Part shown: positions 24,365 to 36,620 of the stretch, piece after piece
Position numbering within the stretch: the stretch's first letter is position 1
How the letters are laid out: each line of letters opens with the position of its first letter
Source of the DNA: Sipunculus nudus
Lineage: Eukaryota; Annelida; Sipuncula; Golfingiida; Sipunculidae
Direction: 5' to 3'
Length of the DNA stretch: 64,000 bases
Assembly: GCA_026874595.1 (NCBI GenBank)
Contig: CM049306.1
Location: forward strand, 89,010,642-89,074,641
Made by a program: the position numbers and the translations under genes
Notes under the pieces: generated by a model
Databases searched by the model: none
Seen by the model: only the letters and a program-made list of their open reading frames with translations
Told to the model about the DNA's origin: nothing

Positions 24365-27300
24365 GTAATGGAAATGAAATTAGTAAAATCCAGCTAAACC
24401 TGTTGAATATATTTAATTATTATATATTTGCTTGATCATTTTTATGTTACGTGTATTTATAATATAAGCTGTAGATAGCTCTTTGGCACCTGGTGAACTC
24501 ATTTGTGACGATATGTCAGTTGCACAGTGTATGAGAGTTCAGACAGTACATATATATATCGTCTGTATTATAATTTATATAGCCTATTTTATAGGCACTA
24601 CCAGTTCCCTGGCCATGCTCCATCCAGTATCACATACATCATATGAAATTGTTATAAACTAGGTCAACTGAGTCCCGCAACTCGATATCACGGCAAGTAC
24701 AGTGGGGTAAAAGGGTTGTGTTATAACAGTGTGTCCAGCCTTGTCAGGGATATTGTTACATGGCAATGCAAGGGCAGTTTTCTACTCAGCAAGTGATACA
24801 CTTATACAGGCAGTATGCAGGGGCGGGTTCAGGATGTAGGAAAAGGGCAGGTCCAACCAAGGATGACTAATGACAAAACCTTAGAAGAAAAAGAGGTCCC
24901 AGAGTCTGGAAGGAGGGGGGGGGGGGGGGGGGGGCAGGCCACAAAAATTGGTCCCCTTAGGCCAAAATAAAAAAAAAGGGATGGTTCTCAGGCACTTTTT
25001 TTCAGAAATCAATGCGGGCCGGCTGGTTTTTTATATTGAATTTTTTGGTATGTTTCGATAAAAATGTCAAATGATAAGGTAAAAGCATGATAATAACAGA
25101 TTTATTTTGCTAAACAAGTAAAAGCACTACATAACAACGGAAATTGTATGATTTTATCTTCTTGAAAGAAATGTCCGAGCGGCTGCAGCTCATAAATTGG
25201 TAAGTTTCTAATAAAAATTTAAATAAAAAATTTTGATGTGGGGGTTTAAAACTGATGTGGGCTGTGCCTGAGAACCATACCTTTTATTTTTTTGGCCTTA
25301 GAAAAGGTTTTTGAAGCTAAAAGGTTGAGATGGGGGGGGGGATCTGGACCCCCCACCCCTACTCGATCTGCTTCTGCTATGTTTTTTGTCTCTCTGTGTC
25401 ATTCTAATATATCTAATTCATTTATGCAATATACATTTCTATTAATTAATATCATTCTAGCCTTATGTATTTTATCTGTCTCTTGATCTAATCTGATCTG
25501 TTTAATCTAATCTATCAAATCTTATCTATCTCATTTATTGAAGCCATCCATACATCCATCCACATACATGATTGTGTATAAAAGAGGTGTCATGAACATC
25601 CATATATAGAAAACCATGACTTAATTGCTATCTGGTTCCAATACTGATCATGTGTGTGCAAGCAAATGCAGCCTGTGAGCATAAAATTATATTTTTTTTA
25701 TACATTTATTTCTTTTATTACTATTATTATTGTTGTTATTATTGTTATTTTTTTATTACTGTATTTTTATTTTATTTTATTCAGTATATGGGCTGCAGCC
25801 AGGGTATAAAGGCAATAAAAAATTACCCTAAGACATCCAGTCATAAAACAACCATTCAGGGATATTAATAAGCCATAACTTAATTATTCCAGGTCTAGGC
25901 TAAAATTTAGAATCATGAGAATAGCTTAAATGCACCATTTGTCCAGATTGTCAATGCAGCCAGTAAAGTTGAAAGCATCTAAGTTGTCATTCTACTCCTT
26001 GTGCTAACATATAGAGTGTTTGTCACACCTCTAGCTTTTGGCTTAATCTGGTCTGCAAACAGCGGGCTATAAACAATGGAGCAAAGATTGGCTGGAGCTA
26101 AGAGTAGCCTTTGTTTCAGCACTGGCACTGACATAGCATGACAGTGTAAAGGCTAGTGACTGGACATACTTTGACATGTTTATAAAGTGTTAGATTTATA
26201 TATGAAATATTTTGGATAGGACTGTGAATACATTTTCTTTATAGTTAACATCCTGAGGTAAAATAGGTTTGAGTTCAAATACCTTGTTATTATTAAAATT
26301 AAGTTATTACCCTGTTCAGAGTCAATTAGAGTTAAAGGCTTTAAATTATTTTAAATAGTGTGCATCAACAGAGTCTGACAGACCAGGGCAGCTAGCTAGA
26401 TAAGTAATTTATGACACAAGATCAGGAGAATTTTTGCCATGTTTTAAAAAGGACCAACATTCTAGTACTAGTTTTCAATGAAAGTGATGAAGATATACAA
26501 TATATATTTTGCAGGACTCCTTCAAGGGACGACTGTGGCATTTTCTAGATGTTATTGACCCAAGAACACTCTTCACATCTTCAGTAAGTCTGTTCCTGAT
26601 TTTTTTTATTAGCTCAGCTGACTATAAGTCATCTGAGCTATAGTCGTGGTCCATTGTCCGTCGTCCGTCCGTCTGTCCGTCCGTCCGTCCGTCCGTAGAT
26701 GTGGCACGTTTTGAAACCGTAAGACCTAGGAATCCAAAATTCAGCATAATGTTAGATGTCCCCAAGATCTCCTTCCAAGCCGAAAACTGGGTCTTTGCGA
26801 CTTCATTCCTTTGAGAAATTAAGGAAAAACCTCAATTTTTTATTAAAAACCTATTTTCACACTTCAGGACTGCCTAATATCAAAACCACTCATCTGTTTT
26901 TCCTCATATTTCCTATAAATAATCCTCTATATAATTCCTATGTACATGCCAGAAATTAGGTCTGTATTATATAATTTAAAAAAGTTATGGGCCCAAACAT
27001 AATGCATTTTGTAAATAATCAGGAAAGAAATTTTATCACTTAACACAAAACTTGTCAAAGCTAAGCACTTTTTTTCCAGTAATATTACTTTTATTAATCA
27101 AAATTAAATTGTATACCCAAAATAAGATCAAAATCTTTTAAATTTTTTAAAATATTAGCAAAAATAAAAAATTGGTACCTTAAATTTTGCCCAATTTTGA
27201 CCATGGCACGTTTTTTTGCTGTAACTGCTGTGGATTTAATTTTCACAGCATGTTTTTGTTAGCATTTCAACTGTTAACACCAAAAATTTGAAACCAGTTG

Positions 27301-30300
27301 ATCAAAAACTGTAGATTTTATTCAAGTTTTCAAGCACCATGTCACATATTGCTAGTGTTATGCAGTTTGCTAGAGCTCAGCTCCCGAGCTTCAGCTCTAA
27401 GTTCCTTAAATTTGGCATACAGTTGGATTTCTCCAAAATCCCCTACCATGCCAAGAATTTGGTCACTAGGACTTAATTCCTTTGAGATATCAATGAAAAA
27501 CTTCATTTTTCCATTAAAAACCCATTGTTACACTTTAAGACTGCCTCATATCAAAACCACTGATCTGACTTTGATCATATATAATATACATATTTTTCTA
27601 TACATTCGCTATGCACATGCCAGAAATGATGTCAGTATTGTGTATTTTTTTTAAGTTATGGGCCCAAACATAATGCACTTTTTTAAAAATCAAGAAATAT
27701 ATTTACTCACCTTAGATGAGAATTGCTGAAGCTGGAGACTTTTTGTCAGGAATATAACTTTATTTAATCAAGATTCGATTGTTTACCCAAAATTAGATCT
27801 GTATTTTGCAAATTTTTCAAGTTATTAGCTTAAATAAATAATCAATACCCTAAATTTTGTCCCACATTGGCAATGGCATGTTTTTATCTGTAAGCACTGT
27901 TGATTTAATTTTCACAGCATATATACATAAGGATTTAATCTTTTAAAATCTGAAATTTCAAAGGAATTGATTGAAAAGAGTAGCTTTTATTCAAGTTTTC
28001 ATACACCATGTCAAGTGTTGTTTACATCTAGCCCACCTAGTAGTAAAGCCTTCACTTGCATTATGTAACCCACCCCAGGCAGCTTGACTTGGCTCAGCTG
28101 GGCCACTACTAGCAGGCTTCTTCTCTGCCCTGCTCACCCTCCCCCCCCCCCTAGATGATGCATTAACTAGATGAATGTTATAATTTTCTGTATTTCATTT
28201 TATTCTTGGCTATGCTACATTTTAGATTTTGTATTTACCACCAGGGTTACAATGATTAAAGTGCACATTTAATTGTGTCCACAAAGTGGTGTATTGCTAT
28301 GAAAGTGTGGATGTTCATCAGATAAGTAATTCCTTCCTTGAGAAGAGTAAAAACTTCACAAGGTGTGAAATTGACTATTAATTCCAGGAATAAATTAAAG
28401 CTTAGATTGTAATTAGCATAATGATATTGTTTGTCCCTCATTCAACCAACAGTGTGTATACTTTATTTGAAAAGATGTTTTTATTTTACCAAATTTACAG
28501 AATCTTATTTTATTTTGGTGAATAAGATTAAGCATGTACTGAAAACTCCAATGTGCAAAACATTTTAATAGTGATTCAAGGAATAATCTTGCAGATGCCA
28601 TGTTGTGGCATTATTTTCTTTTAAATTCAGTTTTAAAATTTGTGATTTAAAAATAATAAAAATATATGTGTATGCATAATATGACCCAATACGAGCTACA
28701 CTCTGGATGTATAATGATTGCAACTAAGAATTCTAATATTTTAACTTATATTTTCAGTGTTTTTTAAATACAAATTTATAAAACTTGTAAATAAAAAAAA
28801 TTAATCAGATAAAAACTATTTTCATGGAAAAAGTGGATATGCTTAAATAATATATAAACTTAAATGTATTATTCCCTTGAATGTGAAATAAAGGTATTAG
28901 TCTAGACCTAGGAATCCAAAATTCGGCATAATGTTAGATGTCCCCAAGATCTCCTACCAAGCCGAAAACTGGGTCTTTGCAACTTCGTTCCTTTGAGATA
29001 TTAAGGAAAAACCTCAATTTTTTTATTTAAAACCTATTTTCACACTTCAGGACTGCCTAATATCAAAACCACTTATCTGTTTTTCCTCATATTTACCATA
29101 AATATTCATCTATATAGTTCCTATATACATGCCAGAAATTATGTCTGTATTATTTAATTTAAAAAGTTATGGGCCCAAACATGATGCATTTTATAAAAAA
29201 ACAGGAAAGATATTTGATCACTTAACACAAAAAACGTTAAAGCTATGGACCTTTTTTCCAGTAATATAACTTTAATTAATCAAAATTAAATTGTATACCC
29301 AAAATTAGATGAAAATCTTTTAAATTTTGTAAAATATTAATAAAAATAAAAAATTGGTACCTTAAATTTTGCCCAACTTTGACCATGGCACTTTTTTTTT
29401 ACTTTAAGTACTGTGGATTTAATTTTCACAGCATGTTTTTGTTAGCATTTCAACTATTAACACCAAAAATTTGAAACCAGTTGATCAAAAACTGTAGATT
29501 TTATCAAGTTTTCAAGCACCATGTAACATATTGTTTACATCCAGCTAGTGTTATGCAGTTTGCAAGAGCTCAGCTCCCCATCTTCAGCTCTAAGTTCCTT
29601 AAATTCGGCATACAGTTAGATGTCTCCAAAATCCCCTACCATGCCAAGAATTTGGTCACTAGGACTTAATACCTTCGAGATATTAATGAAAAACTTCATT
29701 TTTCCATTAAAAACCCATTGTTACACTTCAAGACTGCCTAATATCAAAACCACTGATCTGACATTAATCATAAATAATATACATATTTTTCATTCTCTAT
29801 GCACATGCCAGAATGTTGTCAGTATTGCGTAATTGTTTTAAGTTATGGGCCCAAACATAATGCACTTTATAAAAAATCAAGAAATATATTTACTCCCTTA
29901 ACAAGGGCATTGCTGAAGCTAGAGATTTTTTTGTCAGGGATGTAACATTATTTAATCAAGATTCAATTGAATACCCAAAATTAGTTCTGAATTTTTCAAA
30001 TTTTATAAGTTATTAGCATAAATATAAAATTAGTACCTTAAATTTTGCCCAACTGTGACCATGGCACGTTTGTTTCCCGTGAGCACTGTTGATATAATTT
30101 TCATATCATGCACACATAAGGATTTCAGCTTTTTAGTTTAGAAAGCTGAAAGAAATTGGCCAAATATTGTAGCTTTTATTTATGTTTTTTATAAGACCCT
30201 GTCAGACTTTGGCTCTCTCCAGCCCCTCTTGAGTCACCACTTTGTTGACCTTGTTGACCTTTCATCAAATTATGCACGCTTGAGGCGAGAATCCAGGCAG

Positions 30301-33300
30301 CTTATGGCCAGCCACAGTTGATCCAGGTGTCCAACCCAACTCATCTAGTAGTTTTAACCAACAACATAACAATAAACAATAAATTAATAAATTTTTATTG
30401 GTTTTAAATAACAAATTAAAGAAAAATAGAAAAGGAATTTGTTAGTTTATAATAACAGGAAATTAACTTGCAGTTACTGATGATATATGAATCTTGTATC
30501 AATGGGTAGAATGTCACATATTCCAAATAACACCATGCAGTCACCTATGGCATTTTTCAGTTCAATTTTAATGATAAAGAAGTAAATCATATTATTCATT
30601 ACTAATCATTAGGGATTATATGAAGGAAATTAATGATAGACAAAGATGCAGTTGATAATATTAATCTAGATTCCTACTGTGTCTAGTGTGTACATTGATG
30701 TGAAATTAGTCCAAAATGAATTTTTTACAGTTATTTTTTAATATAAATAAAGGCCATAAAACCAGGTACTTATGATCATTATTTAAATGTGTGAATTTTG
30801 TATATTCTGGATTCTCAACATCTTTGTTTGGTGAAAACTGAATAAATACCAGACATGGTGCGAATACTTTGTAATTGTATTTAAATACGAATATGATTAT
30901 GTACTCCATTATAAAATTTCTTGCATAAAGAATAGGAATTCAGGTAAAAATGAAAGTATATGAATACTCGTGCAAATACTTTCAAAATGTATTCATGAAT
31001 GCATTCATGAATATATTCTTTAATATTATTTTAATAATCATATCAGTTATATTTCATTTTAAAAAATCATATGATTCTCTTATTATTTTTAATAAAAATT
31101 ATATTTGGGACAATATTTGTAATTTTTTTAATAAATAGTTAAACTCTTATATTATATGTTCTGCTTATAAGTTATATGGCCAAGTCAAAATCTGTGTGAC
31201 AGTAGTACTCCATTTGTTAATAAAATAAATGAAATCAGTCCTCTTCCCTGTCTCCAAAGGTACTATCAAAATCATACATAAGCTAAACAACAACAACTCA
31301 TAATACAGCTTATATTTATTACCACACAAAACCAGCATGTGCCTCATTTCTAAATAATATTTTTTATCATATATAACAGCTGAGCGTCGTGACCCATAGG
31401 TCCCTTGTTTTAACTTAAAGTGGTTTCAGTATTATTGTATGTCACCTGTCTCATCTCATGTACATTTGGTAGCAAAACATCTCACAATATATCTTCTGTC
31501 AGGAAAGGAATAATAAAAAAATGGCAAATACCATATTGCTGGGTATTACTATGGACTACTACTTTTAATTTTTCACCATAATTCTGTATGCCCATTTGAT
31601 AAAGCAGAATGATCAAATGTAAAATACATAAATTGTTATGAAAGGTAGTTTTCAATGTGTTTCTTAATTAGAATATCTTATGTTTATCTTCAGGCAGACC
31701 TGCAGAAGGCAATAAGGTTGTTAGATGAATACAAAAACGGGACCCTTCCAGGTCATGTAACAAACAAAGAACTATGGGAGGCTCAGAAGATCAAACAGGT
31801 ATGGCTATGGATATGTGTATTAATGTTATAATAATCGTCTCTGAGTCAATTATATACATTCAGAGAATTATTAGTTAACATTTGCAACATGTTCTCATCA
31901 TGATGCACATAGTAAAAACCTGCAAAGATATAAATACTGATAAATTGCCTGATTATGCAATGTTCTAAAATATATAAAAAAAACTATCAGTTAACAGTAA
32001 TATCACCATTCGTTTGATGACATGTTAAATCTATCCTCCGTTTCACCACCTGTGGCCTATATGTTACTGTACTTTCCTGCAAAATAAATTGAAGTGGATA
32101 CAGTTTAATTTCAGTTAAACCAAAATTAAGATTTACATCCAAGTATAACATTTTAGCCAAGTAACATTATTATAATTATTTTGAATATTTTCCATCTAAT
32201 TTCACATTGCAGTCATACTGGTGAGTATGTATATAACAAGACTGTATATTAGGTATCTATATTTTTAAAGGCAATCATACATCCCGATACAGGAGAAAAG
32301 ATTCTCATGCCATTCAGAATGTCAGGTAGGTCAATCATCCAGTATAAAACATGCCTTACTATGCTTATTGTTATCCTAGAAACATTCTTCTATCATAAAA
32401 GTGACAGTTAATTTGCATTTCAGTTAATGTTCAATGAATGGACCATTAATTCATTTTAATCTGGCCTTCACTTTATTTTTGGTGGCTTCAATAAGGGGTT
32501 GCCTCTAATTATGGTTTTTGGTTGCGTAACATGATAAAATGACATTTGAAATTACATTATCTGTCTTATAGGTGACTAATTTTAAAAGAATATTGGCCAA
32601 ATCATACATTTCAGATTACACAATGCAGTTGTCAGATATAATCCTCAATTATATTAATAAAATACATTTAATCAAATTTAATACTCACTATTACCAAGTG
32701 CTTGTATCTCCAGCATATTTGTCTTAGATAGTGTCTTTTTGTCTTTTCAATTTTTGTTGTTTGATTCTCTTTTGGTTGATGTAATTATCTTTAGAATTAT
32801 AACCTGTAATCCTCTTAAATCAGATTTTCATCTGCAGGCTTTGTACCCTTTGGATCTCCTATTGTCACTGGACTTTTGCTGCCCAACCAAAGTTTAGCAC
32901 AAATGGTCTTCTGGCAGTGGCTGAACCAGACGCATAATGCCTGTGTCAACTATAGTAATCGCAATGCTACAAAGGTAAGTCCTGCTGTAAAAGGTAAAAT
33001 GTTACAGTACCTGTAATGACACCAAGGTATGTCCTAGTACTGTTAACGGTAAAATTTTACAGTAACTAATGACACCAAGCAGGTCCTGCTGTAAATGGTA
33101 AAATGTTACAGTAACTGTAATGACACCAAGGTACGTCTTTCGGTAAATGGTAAAAATTACAGTAACTGTAATGTTACCAAAGTAAGTCCTGCTGTAAATG
33201 GAAAAATGTTACAGTAACTGTAATGACATCAAAGTACATCCTACTGTAAATGGTAAAAATTACAGTAACTGTAATGTTACCAAAGTCAGTCCTGCTGTAA

Positions 33301-35629
33301 ACGGTTAAATGTTACAGTAACTGTAATGCAACCGAGTTAGGTCCTGCTGAAAAGTAAAAAAAAAAAGAATGTTTTAGTTATTATAAATCTAATAAAGGTA
33401 AGTCCAACTCCATAAAAATGTTTAAGTAAACAAAATGCTACTAAGGTAATCCCACTGTACAGAAAAAAGAATGTTACAGTTATCATTGTAAGTCCAGTTT
33501 TAAAAGAATTGACATGACATTAATGCTGTTAAAAATGTTGGAATTATTGAAATATTTACTGTGATGAATGAAACTGATCTATCAGGAGAAGTGATGTGGA
33601 ATTTATATTACAGACTAACTAAAGGTGTCCATGAAGAACTTGAACTGTCATGGTGTCTTTATTCAGATTCAGTATTAAAACTAATAGCATTTATTCAAAC
33701 ATTGCTGAATTGTTTTCAGAGTATCCTTCAGCAGCTCACTACAAAAAGATCCATCATAATTTATTTCAGCCAATACCTACTTCACGCTTTGTATGGGGTT
33801 ACGTTGGTGCTGTTTCCAGTGCAGTGTCTATTGCGGTAAGTTTAAGCTGGATATATAGGCTACATTTAAATTTCCAAAAGTGCTATGAATTAGTGTTAAA
33901 ATTCATTTGAAATTTATAGAAAGATCAGAAAATATAATAAGACCTTTTAAAAAATTACTATATAAAATAAACAGGCACATGCGTTTCTTAAAACCATCTT
34001 AACCAGTTTTCTAGTAGATGTAATTTTATGTATGATGTAATTTAAACTTTTTCCAGATTGTAATCAGTTCAGCATCCAATCTGCTGACCAATTATCTGAC
34101 TGTGTTTTACTGTAAATTTAATATTTTGTTACAAGGATCTGCCCTATTGCTTCCACAAAAATGTATTGGCTTAGTGCATGTATTGGTGATGTCAAATGAA
34201 TGCTGGACAATAAAATATTTCCACGTTCTCCTCAAGCACTGTGTACTCAGTTACATTATTGTTTGTTTTGCATATTTTTGTTTTTGCCAAACCTACCTAT
34301 TGTTCAATGCCAAATGGACACAGCAGAATACCATTTTCTTATTGATCACAATGGTAGCTTATCTTATCTGACACCCAAATTTCTTCATTGTGATAATGAT
34401 GGCCCTGTAAAAAACAGATGAATGGTTAACATAGACAAGGTCAATAGGCAAAACAATGAATGGGGCATGTTTCATGGTGTACTGATAAAGTTTCTCTGTC
34501 CCGTGCGGGAGGCTAACAGGTAAGAAAATAAATCACAGAAAATTTACAAAGTATTAACACAAAATTTATATACTTGAATTATCATAGTACTGCCTGCCAA
34601 CTTGTATTCACTGTGTGCTTCATAATATGTTGATAGAAATAAATGTACTACATTTAGTCCAACATGCAGCTGTACAAGACAGAGTTCACACTTGTATTAT
34701 CAGGCATCAGTTATCAAATGACATGCCTACCAGATATTTATCAAGTTTACCCTGCCAATCACCCCTACCTGGTCACTACTGTCCAAGTGAACTGACCCAT
34801 AGACATGGACATCGTTTGATGCTCCTGTCTAAAGTGATAATGTCGTTATCATAATTTTAGTGTAATTAATCTTGATATGATAAGAATAAGCAAATCACAA
34901 TCTTGCCCCAATTTTACAGTAACTGCAATGACACCAAGGTAGGTCCTGCTGTATATGGTAAAATGTTGCAGTTAATATAATGCAGCCAAAGTAGGTCCAA
35001 ATCCTGAAACCTGATACTCAAGGGGTTTGGGTGCTACCAGCATTTAAAGTTGGAACAAGTCCGATCTGCAAGTTTCTCAGTAATATCTAATGGTTATTTT
35101 CAGTGGTGAAAAATGATTTTATGAATATTCTTAATAGCCATGGCCCTGTCACACTTGTCTATGTCCATGTCTTTTAATGGTTTTAGTAAAAAGTACCAAC
35201 TTTAACAGTGTTTTGAACCAACAACATTTTGAAAAGCTGTGTTTGGCACCAGGCGGTCAGATGGTTAAAAACAGGTAGCTGAAGTTATGGTGATTTCCTG
35301 TTGGTTAAAAACAAGTAGCTGAAGTTATTGTGATTTCCTGGTGGTTAAAAACAAGTAGCTGAAGTTATGGTGATTTCCTGTGAATAACAGGATGCAAATA
35401 ATACAGCGTGTCAAGGTATTCTTGAAAGTCTCCTGGACCTGTCAAGTAACCTTAATTACTCCACGAATGAATTATCCCGTCTTCCTTTCTATACTGTAAT
35501 TGTTCTTATGAATTCAGATGTTGAATTATAAAAGGGTTGGACAGCCTGTATTCAGTGTCTTTCAGCCAAGAGAACAAATCTGCCATGAACAAGCCTTTGG
35601 AAAGGCATTAAAGTGAACTTGTTTGCATG

Positions 35630-35689
<60 letters not shown>

Positions 35690-36399
35690 TGTTATAGCAC
35701 GAAAACCACCACAACATGCACTAAATAACCTCTTTATATAGACAAATAATTACAGTTATTAGTAATTAAACTCCTGCCAGATTATTACAAATAAAAATAT
35801 TCCATTATTAACCAATATCCATTTCGCAATATATGGGACCCGCTTTCCACTGCATGTATGCCATCATGTTTTTTTTTCTTCCTACGCACGAGAAGTCCTG
35901 CATTTGCCGCCAATTCATTTTATTAAGTAAGTCTAATAACTATATTGATGTTTCAAACTACCGTTCGATAATATCATAAGTGAACGCCCCTTCTACTGCA
36001 TGCTTTCTAATGTAAAAATGTTCACGAATATGCACGGGATATTTACTATACAGACGGACGTTTCCATGGGAATATGACGTTGATCTATATCTTCAACTTC
36101 ATGTAAACTTGCGTCTGGACGGTCAGTAAGAAAAGCCCAAGAACGCACAATGTCACTGAAAACGTGAATGGAGTTTTTGTATAAAAAAAACTTCGTTTAT
36201 AGTATTGCATTGGTTTCAAAACGTAACGTTACTGACAGCACGCAGAACACAGCATTAGGCTGCCTTTAAATGAACGCAATTTTCTGCAGTGCGACGGTGT
36301 TGTATTGGCATAGCTCAGTGGCGTATCCAGGATTTGAAAAAAGAGGGGGCGCAACCCTTAAGTCGGGAAGGGGGCTTTTCTGCGATTTTTAGACATGTC

Positions 36400-36455
<56 letters not shown>

Positions 36456-36577
36456 GATTATATTGATGTTCCACAAAGCCCTATTTGTACGAAGCAAACG
36501 TATTTAAATTTGTTTGAACACACTGCGTGGCTGTAAAATTGTTTCCTACTAAACATATGAAATATAGTTAGTTCGTG

Positions 36578-36620
<43 letters not shown>

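Noticed and set aside
32963-33500. CRISPR-like regular array
   Set aside because: The context is a eukaryotic intron, spacers are not unique, and the whole 52-base unit repeats; it is a minisatellite.
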